Of a stretch of 64,000 nucleotides of DNA, positions 17,558 to 27,700 are shown piece by piece. Within the stretch, counting starts at the first letter, position 1, and each line of letters begins with the position of its first letter. Source of the stretch: Ureibacillus acetophenoni (GTDB lineage Bacteria; Bacillota; Bacilli; Bacillales_A; Planococcaceae); NCBI RefSeq assembly GCF_900220965.1, contig NZ_OBQC01000001.1, forward strand, positions 248,001-312,000, read 5' to 3'. The notes beneath the pieces were generated by a model. It did not search any database. It saw only the letters and a list, made by a program, of their open reading frames with translations, and was not told where the DNA came from. The translations under genes were made by a program, and so were the position numbers.

Positions 17558-18724
17558 ATGGTAGATATTTTATTTGAATTTTTAAGAGCTGTTGGACGAT
17601 TTTTAATTAACCCAATTTTATATTTAGCTATTTTTATGGCCATTTTTATAGGTTATCGACGTGTGAAAAATGAACGAAGACATTTTCATATTCGAATTTT
17701 AAATGGTTGGTCAGAGGCAAGAGGATTAATAACTGAAGGGTTATTGATTTCTTTATGTATTTCAATTCTTTCTCTTGCTATTGGTTTAGCAATACCAGAA
17801 GAGCTTATTTATGTAGTAACTATTGTAAGTTTAGTAGCTCTACTATCTTATTTCTTCCATTTACTTTCACCCATTATTTATTTTGCAATTGCTGTAGGGA
17901 TTCTGTTGTTAATAGACTGGCAAAACTGGTCAGTTAATGTTTTAGGATTTGAGTTTACAGGGGTGTCGGTAGATGACGGCGCAGCTATAACGATTACAAT
18001 AATAGTTGGTCTGTTACTAATTGCTGAAGGGTTGCTAATTCGAAAGAAAGGTGCACATTTTGCATCTCCACGTTTTGAACGTACAAAGCGCGGATTAAAA
18101 GCCGTTTCGTTTTTAAGCAAAAAGGTATGGGTTTTACCAATCTTTTTAGTTGTTCCTGGAGATGCAATTGAATCTTTTTTACCTTATTGGCCACAGTTCA
18201 CTTTAGGGTCTAATGCATTTTCAATTATTCTATTCCCGATATTAATAGGGTATCAGCAAATTGCTCGCACGACTTTACCGGTTTATTTTTATCCTAAATT
18301 AGGTCGTACAGTGTTAATTCTTGGGCAGGTTGTCGTAATTGGTGGTTTATTTGCATATTTCATGCCAATTATCGGGGTAATCGTCCTATTTGTTGGAGCT
18401 TTACTACGAATTGTTATTTCAGCTTATTTCATGGCTAGGGAAAGAAAAGACGTCTATGCCGTTTCACCAAAATCAAATGGTGTAATGATTGCAGCTATTT
18501 TACCAGTTTCACCAGCGGACAAAATGGGTTTAAAATCAGGTGAAGTAATTCGTAAAGTAAATGGTGTGGAAGTACACTCGGAACAAGAGCTTTACGAAGC
18601 ATTACAAATTAATGCTGCCCATTGTAAATTGGAAGTACTGGACCATCAAAATGAATTAAGATTAACGCAGCATGTCGTTTATAGTAAAGATCATCATCAA
18701 ATTGGGTTAATCGTTGCAGAATAG
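17558..18724 (+). CDS. minJ: Cell-division topology protein MinJ (multi-pass, C-terminal PDZ)
   Basis: In B. subtilis MinJ bridges DivIVA and MinD, placing the Min system at poles and new septa. The protein has 388 residues. It has about eight hydrophobic segments in the first 290 residues (from FLINPILYLAIFMAIFIGYRR to IGVIVLFVGALLRIVISAYFMA), then a cytoplasmic PDZ domain at about residues 300-385 (ILPVSPADKMGLKSGEVIRKVNGVEVHSEQELYEAL). ATG 17558 follows GACGGGGTG. The position between ctpB and csbA agrees with B. subtilis (yvjD). B. subtilis has swrA between ctpB and minJ; here only about 160 AT-rich bases lie there and no swrA is seen. Confidence 0.9.
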   Translation: MVDILFEFLRAVGRFLINPILYLAIFMAIFIGYRRVKNERRHFHIRILNGWSEARGLITEGLLISLCISILSLAIGLAIPEELIYVVTIVSLVALLSYFFHLLSPIIYFAIAVGILLLIDWQNWSVNVLGFEFTGVSVDDGAAITITIIVGLLLIAEGLLIRKKGAHFASPRFERTKRGLKAVSFLSKKVWVLPIFLVVPGDAIESFLPYWPQFTLGSNAFSIILFPILIGYQQIARTTLPVYFYPKLGRTVLILGQVVVIGGLFAYFMPIIGVIVLFVGALLRIVISAYFMARERKDVYAVSPKSNGVMIAAILPVSPADKMGLKSGEVIRKVNGVEVHSEQELYEALQINAAHCKLEVLDHQNELRLTQHVVYSKDHHQIGLIVAE

Positions 18725-18763
18725 TTTAAAATAATCTAGCAAGCGTTACAAAGGAGTCTTATT

Positions 18764-19015
18764 ATGGAGTCAGTCATAGATAAAATAATACTTGCACTAT
18801 TTGTACCTGGATTATTAGTCGTCCTTTTCACACGAATTACTTATAATCATATTGTTGCATTGCTATTATCCATAGCTTTAATTGCAGCATCTGTTTATGC
18901 GGGGTACTCAACTCCAGCCATCGTTTTCGTAGCAGATGCCTTGTCATTAACAGTGGGCTTCTGGTATGCAACTCGAACGATGAATCGTGCGAAAACGAAT
19001 AGCGATGGTGATTGA
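18764..19015 (+). CDS. csbA: Small membrane protein CsbA
   Basis: An 83-residue protein of two to three hydrophobic helices, homologous to B. subtilis CsbA (shared FTRITYNHIVA, AASVYAG and LTVGFWYA-like motifs), a general-stress gene of unknown role. ATG 18764 lies behind AAAGGAG. It is the neighbour of minJ, 39 bases downstream, as in B. subtilis. B. subtilis csbA is sigma-B dependent; here GTTTAA (18724-18729), 13 bases, GCGTTA is only a weak resemblance and overlaps the end of minJ, so sigma-B control is not shown. Confidence 0.88.
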   Translation: MESVIDKIILALFVPGLLVVLFTRITYNHIVALLLSIALIAASVYAGYSTPAIVFVADALSLTVGFWYATRTMNRAKTNSDGD

Positions 19016-19020
19016 AAATA

Positions 19021-19057
19021 AAAACGCGATGGATCAGATAGTCCATCGCGTTTCTTT
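19021..19057. terminator. Bidirectional terminator between csbA and azlD
   Basis: Arms AAACGCGATGGA and TCCATCGCGTTT with an 8-base loop; T-rich DNA lies on the right and A-rich on the left, so it can serve both convergent units. Confidence 0.9.
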
Positions 19058-19094
19058 ATATTCTACGAATCACTTAATCTAGGAAATACCAACA

Positions 19095-19418
19095 TCAAAA
19101 GAAATACCTTAATACCGCCATCGTCAATACACCAGCGATGACTGTCTGCGATAAGCTTTTCGTCCAGATTGCAACAAGCACAGATGGGATAAAGGCGATT
19201 AAATTTAACCATTCAAATGTGACGAAATTCCCTTCTGTGTTGAGCAGGGATTGAATGACAAGGGCACTTAAAATACAAACTGGAATATAGGTTAACCATC
19301 GTAGTACAACATCGGGTAATTGGACACTACGTACTAACATAAAGGGAATCACCCTTGGCAACCAAGTAACGATTGCACACCCTAAAATAATAAGAAACAT
19401 ACCTAGAGTCGTTGTCAT
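19095..19418 (-). CDS. azlD: Branched-chain amino acid exporter small subunit AzlD
   Basis: AzlD is the small partner of AzlC in a two-component exporter; in B. subtilis the pair affects 4-azaleucine and branched-chain amino acid export. The protein has 107 residues with four hydrophobic helices; the motif TWLPRVIPFMLVRSVQLPDVVLRWLTYIPVCILSAL is typical, although it lies in a family with little biochemistry. Its ATG overlaps the azlC stop by four bases (19415-19418), giving translational coupling. The lrp-type regulator azlB, found beside azlC in B. subtilis, is absent here. Confidence 0.9.
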   Translation of the reverse strand: MTTTLGMFLIILGCAIVTWLPRVIPFMLVRSVQLPDVVLRWLTYIPVCILSALVIQSLLNTEGNFVTFEWLNLIAFIPSVLVAIWTKSLSQTVIAGVLTMAVLRYFF

Positions 19419-20137
19419 TTTTCAGTCAACACCCCAATCGTTGCAACAATAACAGTTGAAATAAGAACTGCTAAGTGTCCTGGTACAAAATAAGAAAGAA
19501 TGTACATACTAATAGCAACACAGCCTATTAATTTTAAATAATGCATGAGTTTTGACTTTCCTACATCGGCAAGATTTAAAACTAGTAATGCCACAAACAT
19601 CGCAACAAGGGCAAAGTCGAGTCCCCAGCTTTCTGCATTAGGAATCCATTTTCCAAGAATTCCACCAAGAGTACAAGCTGCAATCCAAGATAAATAGGCA
19701 GTTAAGTTCAACCCATCCATCCATCTGCCGCCTAAATGATTTTCCTTCATCAACTTCGTTACAGCAACGCCAAATGTTTCGTCTGTTAATAAAGAACCAA
19801 AACCAATATTACGAAGGGAAGAGTATCTCGTTAAGTGCGGGGCCACTGTTAAAGACATTAAAAAATGACGTAAATTCACAATGAACGTTGTAATAATAAT
19901 GATGGAGACAGGTGCTCCTGCTACGTATAATCCACAAAAAATAAATTGAGCAGAGCCTGCGTAAACAAACACAGACAATAAAAAGATTTCTAAAATCGAT
20001 AGGTTTGAGGTGATTCCAATGACACCGAAAGCTAAACCTATACTTATGTATCCAAGCAGCGTAGGTATACAATCTCGTATTCCTTGAGAGAATGAATCTG
20101 TTGTCACTGTTTGTTTCACTTCCGTTTGAGTAACCAT
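19415..20137 (-). CDS. azlC: Branched-chain amino acid exporter large subunit AzlC
   Basis: AzlC is the main membrane subunit of the AzlCD exporter. The start is ATG 20137, preceded on its strand by AAAGGAGATGAT; the longer frame from 20182 has no such site. The protein has 240 residues with at least five hydrophobic segments, including LLGYISIGLAFGVIGI and the conserved GSAQFIFCGLY and LRHFLMSLTVAPHL stretches of the family. It forms a two-gene operon with azlD and is divergent from the TVP38 gene. No T-box or clear operator was seen in the 210 bases upstream. Confidence 0.92.
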   Translation of the reverse strand: MVTQTEVKQTVTTDSFSQGIRDCIPTLLGYISIGLAFGVIGITSNLSILEIFLLSVFVYAGSAQFIFCGLYVAGAPVSIIIITTFIVNLRHFLMSLTVAPHLTRYSSLRNIGFGSLLTDETFGVAVTKLMKENHLGGRWMDGLNLTAYLSWIAACTLGGILGKWIPNAESWGLDFALVAMFVALLVLNLADVGKSKLMHYLKLIGCVAISMYILSYFVPGHLAVLISTVIVATIGVLTEK

Positions 20138-20347
20138 AAGATCATCTCCTTTCATAAAATAGAGTGTATATTGTTCAAACAATAATATTTTGTTATATAA
20201 TGAAAAATGTCAAAGATTGACTAAGCAACCAAATGTAATTTTATCACGTTGAAGTAACGTAGTACATATAAATGAGTTTGATTCATTAAATAGATCCATT
20301 AACTTGAATCCAGATTGAAACATCATTGTTATTTGAGGTGGTAGTAG

Positions 20348-20968
20348 TTGAGCGAATGGTTTACTGAAGAAAATATTCAATCATTGGTTTCGCATTATCG
20401 AACACTTGGACCGCTAATTGGGATATTGCTACCATTTCTAGAAGCATTATTACCTTTTTTGCCCCTAGTTGTTATTGTAGTAGCTAATGTTAGTTCATAC
20501 GGCTTATGGTTAGGTTTCATTCTATCCTGGGCAGGTACTGTACTAGGTTCTTATGTTGTCTTTTTAATCGTTCGAAAATTTGGAAGAAATCCAAGATTTA
20601 AGCGATTTATTGAAAGGGAAAATGTTCAGAAGCTAATTAAATTTGTTACAATGCGAGGACTGAGCCCTTTATTTATTTTATTATGTTTTCCGTTTACCCC
20701 GTCTGTACTTGTAAATATCGTTGCTGGTCTCTCTTATATAAAGAAAAAATATTATCTATTTGTACTTATGGCGGGTAAATTTATAATGGTATTAAGTATT
20801 AGTGTACTTGGCTATGATATCGCTTCATATTTTACTAATCCAATTAAACTAATTTTTGTAGCCATTGGCATTGTTGTACTATGGGTTGTTAGTAAAACAG
20901 TTGAAAAACGTTTGAATAAGCGGGTTGATAAAGATTTAAGAGAGGCATCAAGCAAGTCAGAAGGTTGA
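20348..20968 (+). CDS. yhjE: TVP38/TMEM64 (DedA-superfamily) membrane protein YhjE
   Basis: A 206-residue polytopic protein of the SNARE-associated/VTT family, whose members include lipid scramblases and transporters; the substrate here is unknown. The VTT core shows PFLEALLPFLPLVVIVVAN, GLWLGFILSWAGTVLGSYVVFLIVRKFGR and LCFPFTPSVLVNIVAGLS. The start is TTG 20348 behind GAGGTGG. A basic tail (KRLNKRVDKDLREASSKSEG) faces the cytoplasm. B. subtilis yhjE lies between yhjD and addBA, and here too it directly precedes addBA, which supports the name. Confidence 0.78.
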   Translation: MSEWFTEENIQSLVSHYRTLGPLIGILLPFLEALLPFLPLVVIVVANVSSYGLWLGFILSWAGTVLGSYVVFLIVRKFGRNPRFKRFIERENVQKLIKFVTMRGLSPLFILLCFPFTPSVLVNIVAGLSYIKKKYYLFVLMAGKFIMVLSISVLGYDIASYFTNPIKLIFVAIGIVVLWVVSKTVEKRLNKRVDKDLREASSKSEG

Positions 20969-20992
20969 ATAAAATATTTGTTTCTAAACATG

Positions 20993-21030
20993 AAGCGGTT
21001 TACAATTAAGTGTTATGTAAATCGCTTTTT
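20993..21030 (+). terminator. Terminator after yhjE
   Basis: Arms AAGCGGTTTAC and GTAAATCGCTT (one G-T pair) with a 13-base spacer, then T-rich sequence. Confidence 0.82.
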
Positions 21031-21195
21031 GTATGGAGCCGAAAAAGGTTTCTTAGAAAAGTCACATAAAACATATACATTCAGGCCTGGATTAAATTGG
21101 CCGAGTTTTATTCATACCGAAACACTACTATTATAGTAAAATAATAATAAATACAATAGAAGATAAATAATCTACTAGTTAGAGGGGGAGAGTAG

Positions 21196-24100
21196 ATGTC
21201 ATTACGAGTCATTAGCGGACGAGCTGGTGCAGGGAAAACGAGTACCATTCATAAAGAGATAGTAAAAGAATTAAAAAGAGATCCACTAGGTGCCCCAATT
21301 TATATCATTGTTCCTGACCAAATGTCCTTTTCAACTGAGTATGACTTAACAAACAAATACGATATTAGTGGTATCATGCGTGCCCAAGTTATGACATTTA
21401 AACGTTTGGCATGGTATGTATTGCAGGAAACAGGTGGAATTGCTAGAGATAAAATTGACAAAATCGGTTACCAAATGCTAATTCGTCGTTTACTTATGGA
21501 CAATAAAGACAAGTTCTCATTATTCCGTCAAGCAGCAGATAAACGAGGGTTTACTACCGAAGTTGTCCAACTTATAAAAGAGTTTAGCCAATTTAATATT
21601 CAAAGTGATACGTTAGACGAAGTTATAGAAAAGTTAGAAGAAAAACAAGCACCTCATACTTTACTTTCAAAAACGAAAGATTTACAAATTATTTTACAAG
21701 AGTTGGAAAGTGAACTCGGAGATACATACGTAGACGGTGAAGCGTATTATCCGGTACTACTAGAGCAAATAAAAAACTCTGAAAAAATAAAAGAAGCCCA
21801 TATTTACATTGATGGTTTTACTCAATTTACAGTTCGTGAATTTGACATTATTAAACAACTATTAACCCATGCCGAACGGGTAACTGTTGTACTACCACTG
21901 GAAGATGAACACGATAAAGATGATGAACAAGCTTTATTTTATCGTGGTGCGGTTATGTACGATAAATTACTGGAAGAAGCAAACAATCTTCAGGTTGAAG
22001 TTGAACCTCGTGAACATTTATTTGGTAGTTATCGATATAACAATCTTGACTTGAAACATATAGAGGCAAATTTTCATGAACCTCTTTGGAATCCAAGAAA
22101 AGCACAAGGTTTTGTTCAAATTTTTGAAGGGGCAAACCGTCGTGCTGAGGTACATGCAATTGCCCGGGAAATTTGTCGTTTAGTTAAAGAGAAAAATATT
22201 CGTTATCAAGATATTGGTATTATGTATCGCCAAGCTGATGTTTACGATTCTCTCATTCTAACGACTTTCTCACAATATGATATTCCTGTTTTCACCAACG
22301 AGAAAAAAACGATGTTACATCACCCATTAATTGAATTCAGTCGTTCTATTCTTGAAGTTGTGACATCAAAATGGCAGTATGAGCCAGTGTTCCGAAGTGT
22401 AAAAACAGACTTATTTTTTCCATTGAAAAGTGAATTAAGTGATATGCGTGAAAAAGCAGATCGCTTCGAAAACTTTGTCATTGCTCAAGGAATTTACGGC
22501 TATCGTTGGTTTGAAGAATCAAGATGGCTATATAAAAAATATAGAGGATTAGAATTTTTAACGAACCGTCAAACAGACGAAGAGTTAGCTATCCAACATA
22601 TTATTGATGAAATGAAGGATATGATTCGTGGACCGCTTGAAACATTGCAAAACAATTTAAAAGAAGCAAAAACAGGTCGCGATATTGCAATGGCTCTCTA
22701 TCAATCTATCGAAGATTTACAAGTATATGAGAAACTGCAAGCACTAAAAGATGCTGAGCTTGAAAAACATCAACTATTAGAAGCAAATGAACATGACCAA
22801 GCTTGGAATAAATGGGTAAACGTACTAGATCAGTTCGTCATCATGTTTGGTGATCAAGAAATGACCGTTGAAGAAGCGGCGAAAATATTAGATGAAGGTT
22901 ACGATACATTAGAATTTTCAAGAATCCCACCTGCTGTGGATGAAGTAAAAGTTGGTACAGTTGAGTATTCTCGTTACGATAATATGAAGGTTGTTTTTGT
23001 TATTGGTGTTAATGATGGTATTTATCCTATGCGAATGGATTATGAAGGCTTAATAACAGATGCTGAACGTGGATGGTTTACGGCTGTTGATACGGAGCTT
23101 TCACCATCTTCAAAACATAAACTTTTGCAAGAAGCATTTCTTATTTATCGTGCCTTTTCATCGCCAACTGATCGACTTTACGTTACTTATTCAAGTTCTG
23201 ACGAGGAAAGTAAATCCCTTTTACCATCGCTTTACATTAATCGATTACACAAATTGTTTGAAGTCGATGGTGAAAAGACGTTACCGCATAAACGAATATT
23301 AATAGATCCAATTGAAGAATTAGACGAAAATAATGTTCTTTCATATATAAGACATCCTCGTACATCACTATCGTTTTTAATGATGCAACTAAGACAAGCT
23401 CAGTATACGAATGCACTTTCACCTGAGTGGATTGCCTTAAAAAGGTTCTATGAACAGGATTTACGTTGGAAGTTAATGTTAGAAATTGTTATGCGGCCGT
23501 TAGAAAAGAAAAATGAAGCTGAGAAATTAACACAGGATATTACAGATGCTCTATATGGAACGGAATTAAATTCAAGTGTATCTCGTATTGAGAAATTCTA
23601 TAGCTGTCCGTTTGCCCATTTTACAACTTACGGATTAGGGTTAGAAGAACGTGTAGAATATAAACTCGAAACCTTTGCGATGGGGGATTTATTCCACGAA
23701 GCGTTAAAATGGATTTCCATTGAAACGAACAAGCGCAATATTTCTTGGAATAAATTATCCCGTGAACAATGTAGCCTTTTAGCAAGACAGGCTGTAGAAC
23801 ATATTGTTCCAGTTTTCTCACACCAAATATTATTAAGTAGTGCGCGCTATCGCTATATTCAACATAAGTTAATTCGCATTGTTGAAAAAACAATGATTGC
23901 TTTATCTCATCAAGCGAAATCTTCACATTTTAAACCAATTGCTATAGAAGCAGCATTCGGACCTGGGAAAGAACAGTTACCACCCCTTGAGTTTAACTTA
24001 AATGGTGGAAGAAAAATGCGTTTAAGAGGACGAATCGATCGCATTGATAGTGTAGAAATTGATGATAAAGCCTATTTACGAGTAGTTGACTATAAATCTT

Positions 24101-24720
24101 CTAGTAGAGATTTAGATTTAAACGAAGTGTACCATGGTTTATCTTTACAATTATTAACCTATTTAAATGTAGCGGTAGAAAATGCGAGCCATTGGATAAA
24201 AGGGGATGTACAGCCTGCTGGAGTTTTATATGTGCATGTTCACAACCCGCTATTGAAATTAGAAGAAGAGTTAGACGAAGGAACACTCGAAATCGAACGA
24301 TTGAAACAATATCGTATGAAAGGGTTACTTGCCGAAGACCCTAATGCACTTGTATTAATGGATGAAGAATTAGAAGTTTCCGGGAAATCTAAAATCATTC
24401 CAGTACAATTTAAAAAGGATGGCTCTGTTTACCAAAGAAATTCTCGTGTTATTCCACCTCTTGAAATGGAAAATTTACAACAATATGTTCAAAAGAAACA
24501 TCAACAGGCGGGTAATGGTATCTTAAGTGGGGAAACCTCAATAAGACCATATAAAATGAAGAACAAAACAGCTTGTGATTTCTGTTCATTTAAATCCGTT
24601 TGCCAATTTGACGTATCTGATAACATGCAAAAATATCATCAACTACAAACTGAACAATCTGATGTCGTAGTTACAAAAATTAGTGAGGAGTTGAAGAAAG
24701 ATGCGCGAGATTCCGACTAA
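21196..24720 (+). CDS. addB: ATP-dependent helicase/nuclease subunit AddB
   Basis: AddAB is the Gram-positive RecBCD equivalent: it resects double-strand ends, responds to Chi and prepares 3' strands for RecA. It also supports recombination after DNA uptake. AddB has 1174 residues. A Walker A sequence GRAGAGKTS is at residues 8-16. The C-terminal RecB-family nuclease has RVVDYKSSSRDLDLNEVYHGLSLQLLTY. The iron-sulfur staple uses one Cys near residue 803 (FYSCPFAHF) and three near 1126-1135 (CDFCSFKSVC), all present. ATG 21196 lies behind AGAGGGGGAG. The last 20 bases overlap addA. The pair lies close to yhjE and yisKL as in B. subtilis. Confidence 0.98.
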   Translation: MSLRVISGRAGAGKTSTIHKEIVKELKRDPLGAPIYIIVPDQMSFSTEYDLTNKYDISGIMRAQVMTFKRLAWYVLQETGGIARDKIDKIGYQMLIRRLLMDNKDKFSLFRQAADKRGFTTEVVQLIKEFSQFNIQSDTLDEVIEKLEEKQAPHTLLSKTKDLQIILQELESELGDTYVDGEAYYPVLLEQIKNSEKIKEAHIYIDGFTQFTVREFDIIKQLLTHAERVTVVLPLEDEHDKDDEQALFYRGAVMYDKLLEEANNLQVEVEPREHLFGSYRYNNLDLKHIEANFHEPLWNPRKAQGFVQIFEGANRRAEVHAIAREICRLVKEKNIRYQDIGIMYRQADVYDSLILTTFSQYDIPVFTNEKKTMLHHPLIEFSRSILEVVTSKWQYEPVFRSVKTDLFFPLKSELSDMREKADRFENFVIAQGIYGYRWFEESRWLYKKYRGLEFLTNRQTDEELAIQHIIDEMKDMIRGPLETLQNNLKEAKTGRDIAMALYQSIEDLQVYEKLQALKDAELEKHQLLEANEHDQAWNKWVNVLDQFVIMFGDQEMTVEEAAKILDEGYDTLEFSRIPPAVDEVKVGTVEYSRYDNMKVVFVIGVNDGIYPMRMDYEGLITDAERGWFTAVDTELSPSSKHKLLQEAFLIYRAFSSPTDRLYVTYSSSDEESKSLLPSLYINRLHKLFEVDGEKTLPHKRILIDPIEELDENNVLSYIRHPRTSLSFLMMQLRQAQYTNALSPEWIALKRFYEQDLRWKLMLEIVMRPLEKKNEAEKLTQDITDALYGTELNSSVSRIEKFYSCPFAHFTTYGLGLEERVEYKLETFAMGDLFHEALKWISIETNKRNISWNKLSREQCSLLARQAVEHIVPVFSHQILLSSARYRYIQHKLIRIVEKTMIALSHQAKSSHFKPIAIEAAFGPGKEQLPPLEFNLNGGRKMRLRGRIDRIDSVEIDDKAYLRVVDYKSSSRDLDLNEVYHGLSLQLLTYLNVAVENASHWIKGDVQPAGVLYVHVHNPLLKLEEELDEGTLEIERLKQYRMKGLLAEDPNALVLMDEELEVSGKSKIIPVQFKKDGSVYQRNSRVIPPLEMENLQQYVQKKHQQAGNGILSGETSIRPYKMKNKTACDFCSFKSVCQFDVSDNMQKYHQLQTEQSDVVVTKISEELKKDARDSD

Positions 24721-27700
24721 GGGTCCAGATGTAACATGGACTGACGAACAATGGAAAGCAATCTGGGCTACAGGTCAAGATACATTAGTATCTGCTGCAG
24801 CTGGTTCCGGGAAAACCGCAGTTCTTATCAATCGAATGATTGAAAAAGTAATCGATATAGAAAATCCCATTGACGTGGATGAACTTCTTGTCGTTACTTT
24901 TACAAATGCCTCTGCTGCCGAAATGCGCCACCGTATGGCAGAAGCGTTAGAAAAGGAAATTGCAAAAGACCCTCACAACCAACATTTAAGACGACAACTA
25001 AGTTTAGTGAATAAAGCGCAAATCTCTACACTCCATTCATTTTGCTTATCTATTGTTAGGCAGTACGCATATTTACTAAATATCGATCCAGGATTTCGTC
25101 TTGCCAATGAAGGAGAATCTTCATTATTAAAAGATGATGTATTAGCTGAAGTGCTAGAAGAAGCTTATGCCGACAAAGAGGAATCGAAAGTAAATGCAAT
25201 CTATCGTTTAGTTGATAGTTTTACTTCTGATAGAGATGACCAGGAGATTGAAACGTTAATAGACAAACTATATCAAACATCTTTAGTACATCCAAAGCCT
25301 ACTGAATGGTTGCGTTCTTTATCTGAACAATATAAGTTAGGCGATGATGTAACAATTGATGAACTACCGTATATCGGTCATGTCAAAAACGCCATTAAAT
25401 TTAGTTTACAAGAAGCTTATTCCTATATTGAAGAAATGCGACAACTTGCTTTAAAGCCAGATGGTCCAGCTCCTTATGGAGAAACTGCAGAAATTGACTT
25501 TATGTTATTACAAGAAGCATTCCGAAGACTTGAGAATGGTACGTGGCAAGATATATATGACTATTTTCATTCATTAAAATGGGAAACATTATCTCGAAAA
25601 AAACAAGATAGTGATCCTGAGTTAAAAGAGTTGGCAAAGAAAAAGCGAGACCAAGCGAAAAAAATTGTCACGAAAATAAAGGAAGATTTTTTCACTCGAA
25701 CACCATCTAGATTGTTAGAAGAAATTCGATTAATGGCGCCAATGATTGAAACGTTAGTGCAACTAACAGAAAACTACGGAAGAAAATTTAAGGCTGCAAA
25801 GTTAGAGCGCGGACTTTTAGATTTTTCGGATTTAGAACACTATGCACTTGAAATATTATCGGTGAATGAAGATGGAACCCTTAAACCTTCAGAAGTGGCT
25901 AAAGAGTTCCAACAAAAATTTAAAGAAGTATTAGTCGATGAATATCAAGATACAAACATGCTTCAAGAGACGATTTTACAATTAGTGAAATCTGGTGAAG
26001 AAGTAGACGGAAACCTCTTTATGGTAGGAGACGTTAAACAATCCATCTATCGATTCCGTCTAGCAGAGCCTATGTTATTTTTAAACAAATATTTAACCTT
26101 TGAAGAAGAGCCTGAGAATTCAGGCTTAAAAATCGATTTAAATGCTAACTTCCGAAGTCGTAAAGAAGTGCTCCATGCAACAAACTTTGTTTTCGAACAA
26201 ATTATGGGTACAACTGTTGGGGAAATCGAGTATGACGAAAAAGCAGGTTTAAAACCGAGTGCTCCGTATGATGATGTGGAGACGCCTGTTGAATTAGCGA
26301 TATTATATGAACAGCAAGACAATGGTGAATCAGACGAAGAATCTGATGAAGAATTTAAAGCAATAGATGCGGTAATGGAAGAAGAAATTAAAAAATCTCA
26401 ACAAGAAGCGAGATTCATTATTAAGCGAATTCAAGAACTTATGGCAAGTGGTACAACTGTTTATAATGCAAAGGAAAAAGATCCTGCCAAAAGAGTTCGT
26501 CCTTTACGATACAGCGATATCGTAATACTTATGCGTTCGATGAACTGGTCTAATGATTTAGTTGAAGAATTTAAAGCGGCGGGGATACCTTTATACGCTG
26601 AATCGTCGAAAGGATATTTTGAAGCGCTAGAAGTAATGGTTATGATTAATGTATTAACTATAGTAGATAATCCGTATCAAGATATTCCATTGGCGTCAGT
26701 TTTACGCTCACCGTTCGTTGGATTAACGGAAAATGAACTCGCTCTTATTCGTTTAGCGAAGAAAAATGTACCATTCTATGAAGCTTTGAAAACATTCGTA
26801 CAAGAAGAAGGGTCTGGTATTTCTTCAAATACACAAGAAAAACTTCATTCATTTCTTCAAAATTTAGAGATTTGGAGAGATATGGCAAGACGTGGTTCGT
26901 TATCCGATTTAATTTGGAAAATATATAGTGATACGAATTATTACGAAATGGTTGGTGCTATGGCAAACGGTAAACAGCGTCAGGCTAATTTACGTACATT
27001 ACATGACCGTGCACTTATGTATGAAAAAACTTCATTCCGTGGATTATTTAGATTTTTACGCTTTATTAATCGGATGAAATCAAGGGGCGACGATTTAGGA
27101 GTCGCAAAATCGATTGGTGAAAAAGATGACGTTGTCCGTTTAGTTACGATTCACTCTTCAAAAGGATTGGAGTATCCAGTTGTGTTTGTTGCTGGACTTG
27201 GACGTGCCTTCAACCAAATGGACTTTTCCAACTCCTATTTGTTTGACCAACAATACGGATTTGCGGTTAAAGCGATTGACCCTGAAAACCGAATTATGTA
27301 CACGTCACTACCATTTTTGGCGATGAAGGAAAAGAAAATTCTTGAGATGAAAGCAGAAGAAATGCGTATTTTATACGTTGCGATGACACGTGCAAAAGAA
27401 CGATTAATTCTTGTAGGTTCAGTTAAGGATTTTAAAAAAACTTCTGCCAAATGGTGTGAAGCCGGTCATACTTTAGGAGATGTGCTTCCTGAGTTTGTAA
27501 GAGCGCGGGCAAAAAATTACCTAGATTGGATTGGCCCAGCGATTGCTAGACATGAATGTTTTTCTTCCTATTATGAAGATTCATTTACACCCGTACAACA
27601 TCCGTCTAAGTGGGTCGTATCAGCTATTTCAAATGAAACATTCTTAAATAATCAGCGTTCTAATGAAGAAAAGGAAAATAACGATCTTGTATCACACGAT

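Noticed and set aside
18724..18748. Sigma-B promoter for csbA
   Set aside because: Only the -35 fits; the -10 (GCGTTA) is poor, and the start point would fall on the ribosome binding site.
20138..20347. T-box or leucine leader for azlCD
   Set aside because: No T-box sequence, specifier stem or terminator was found in the gap.
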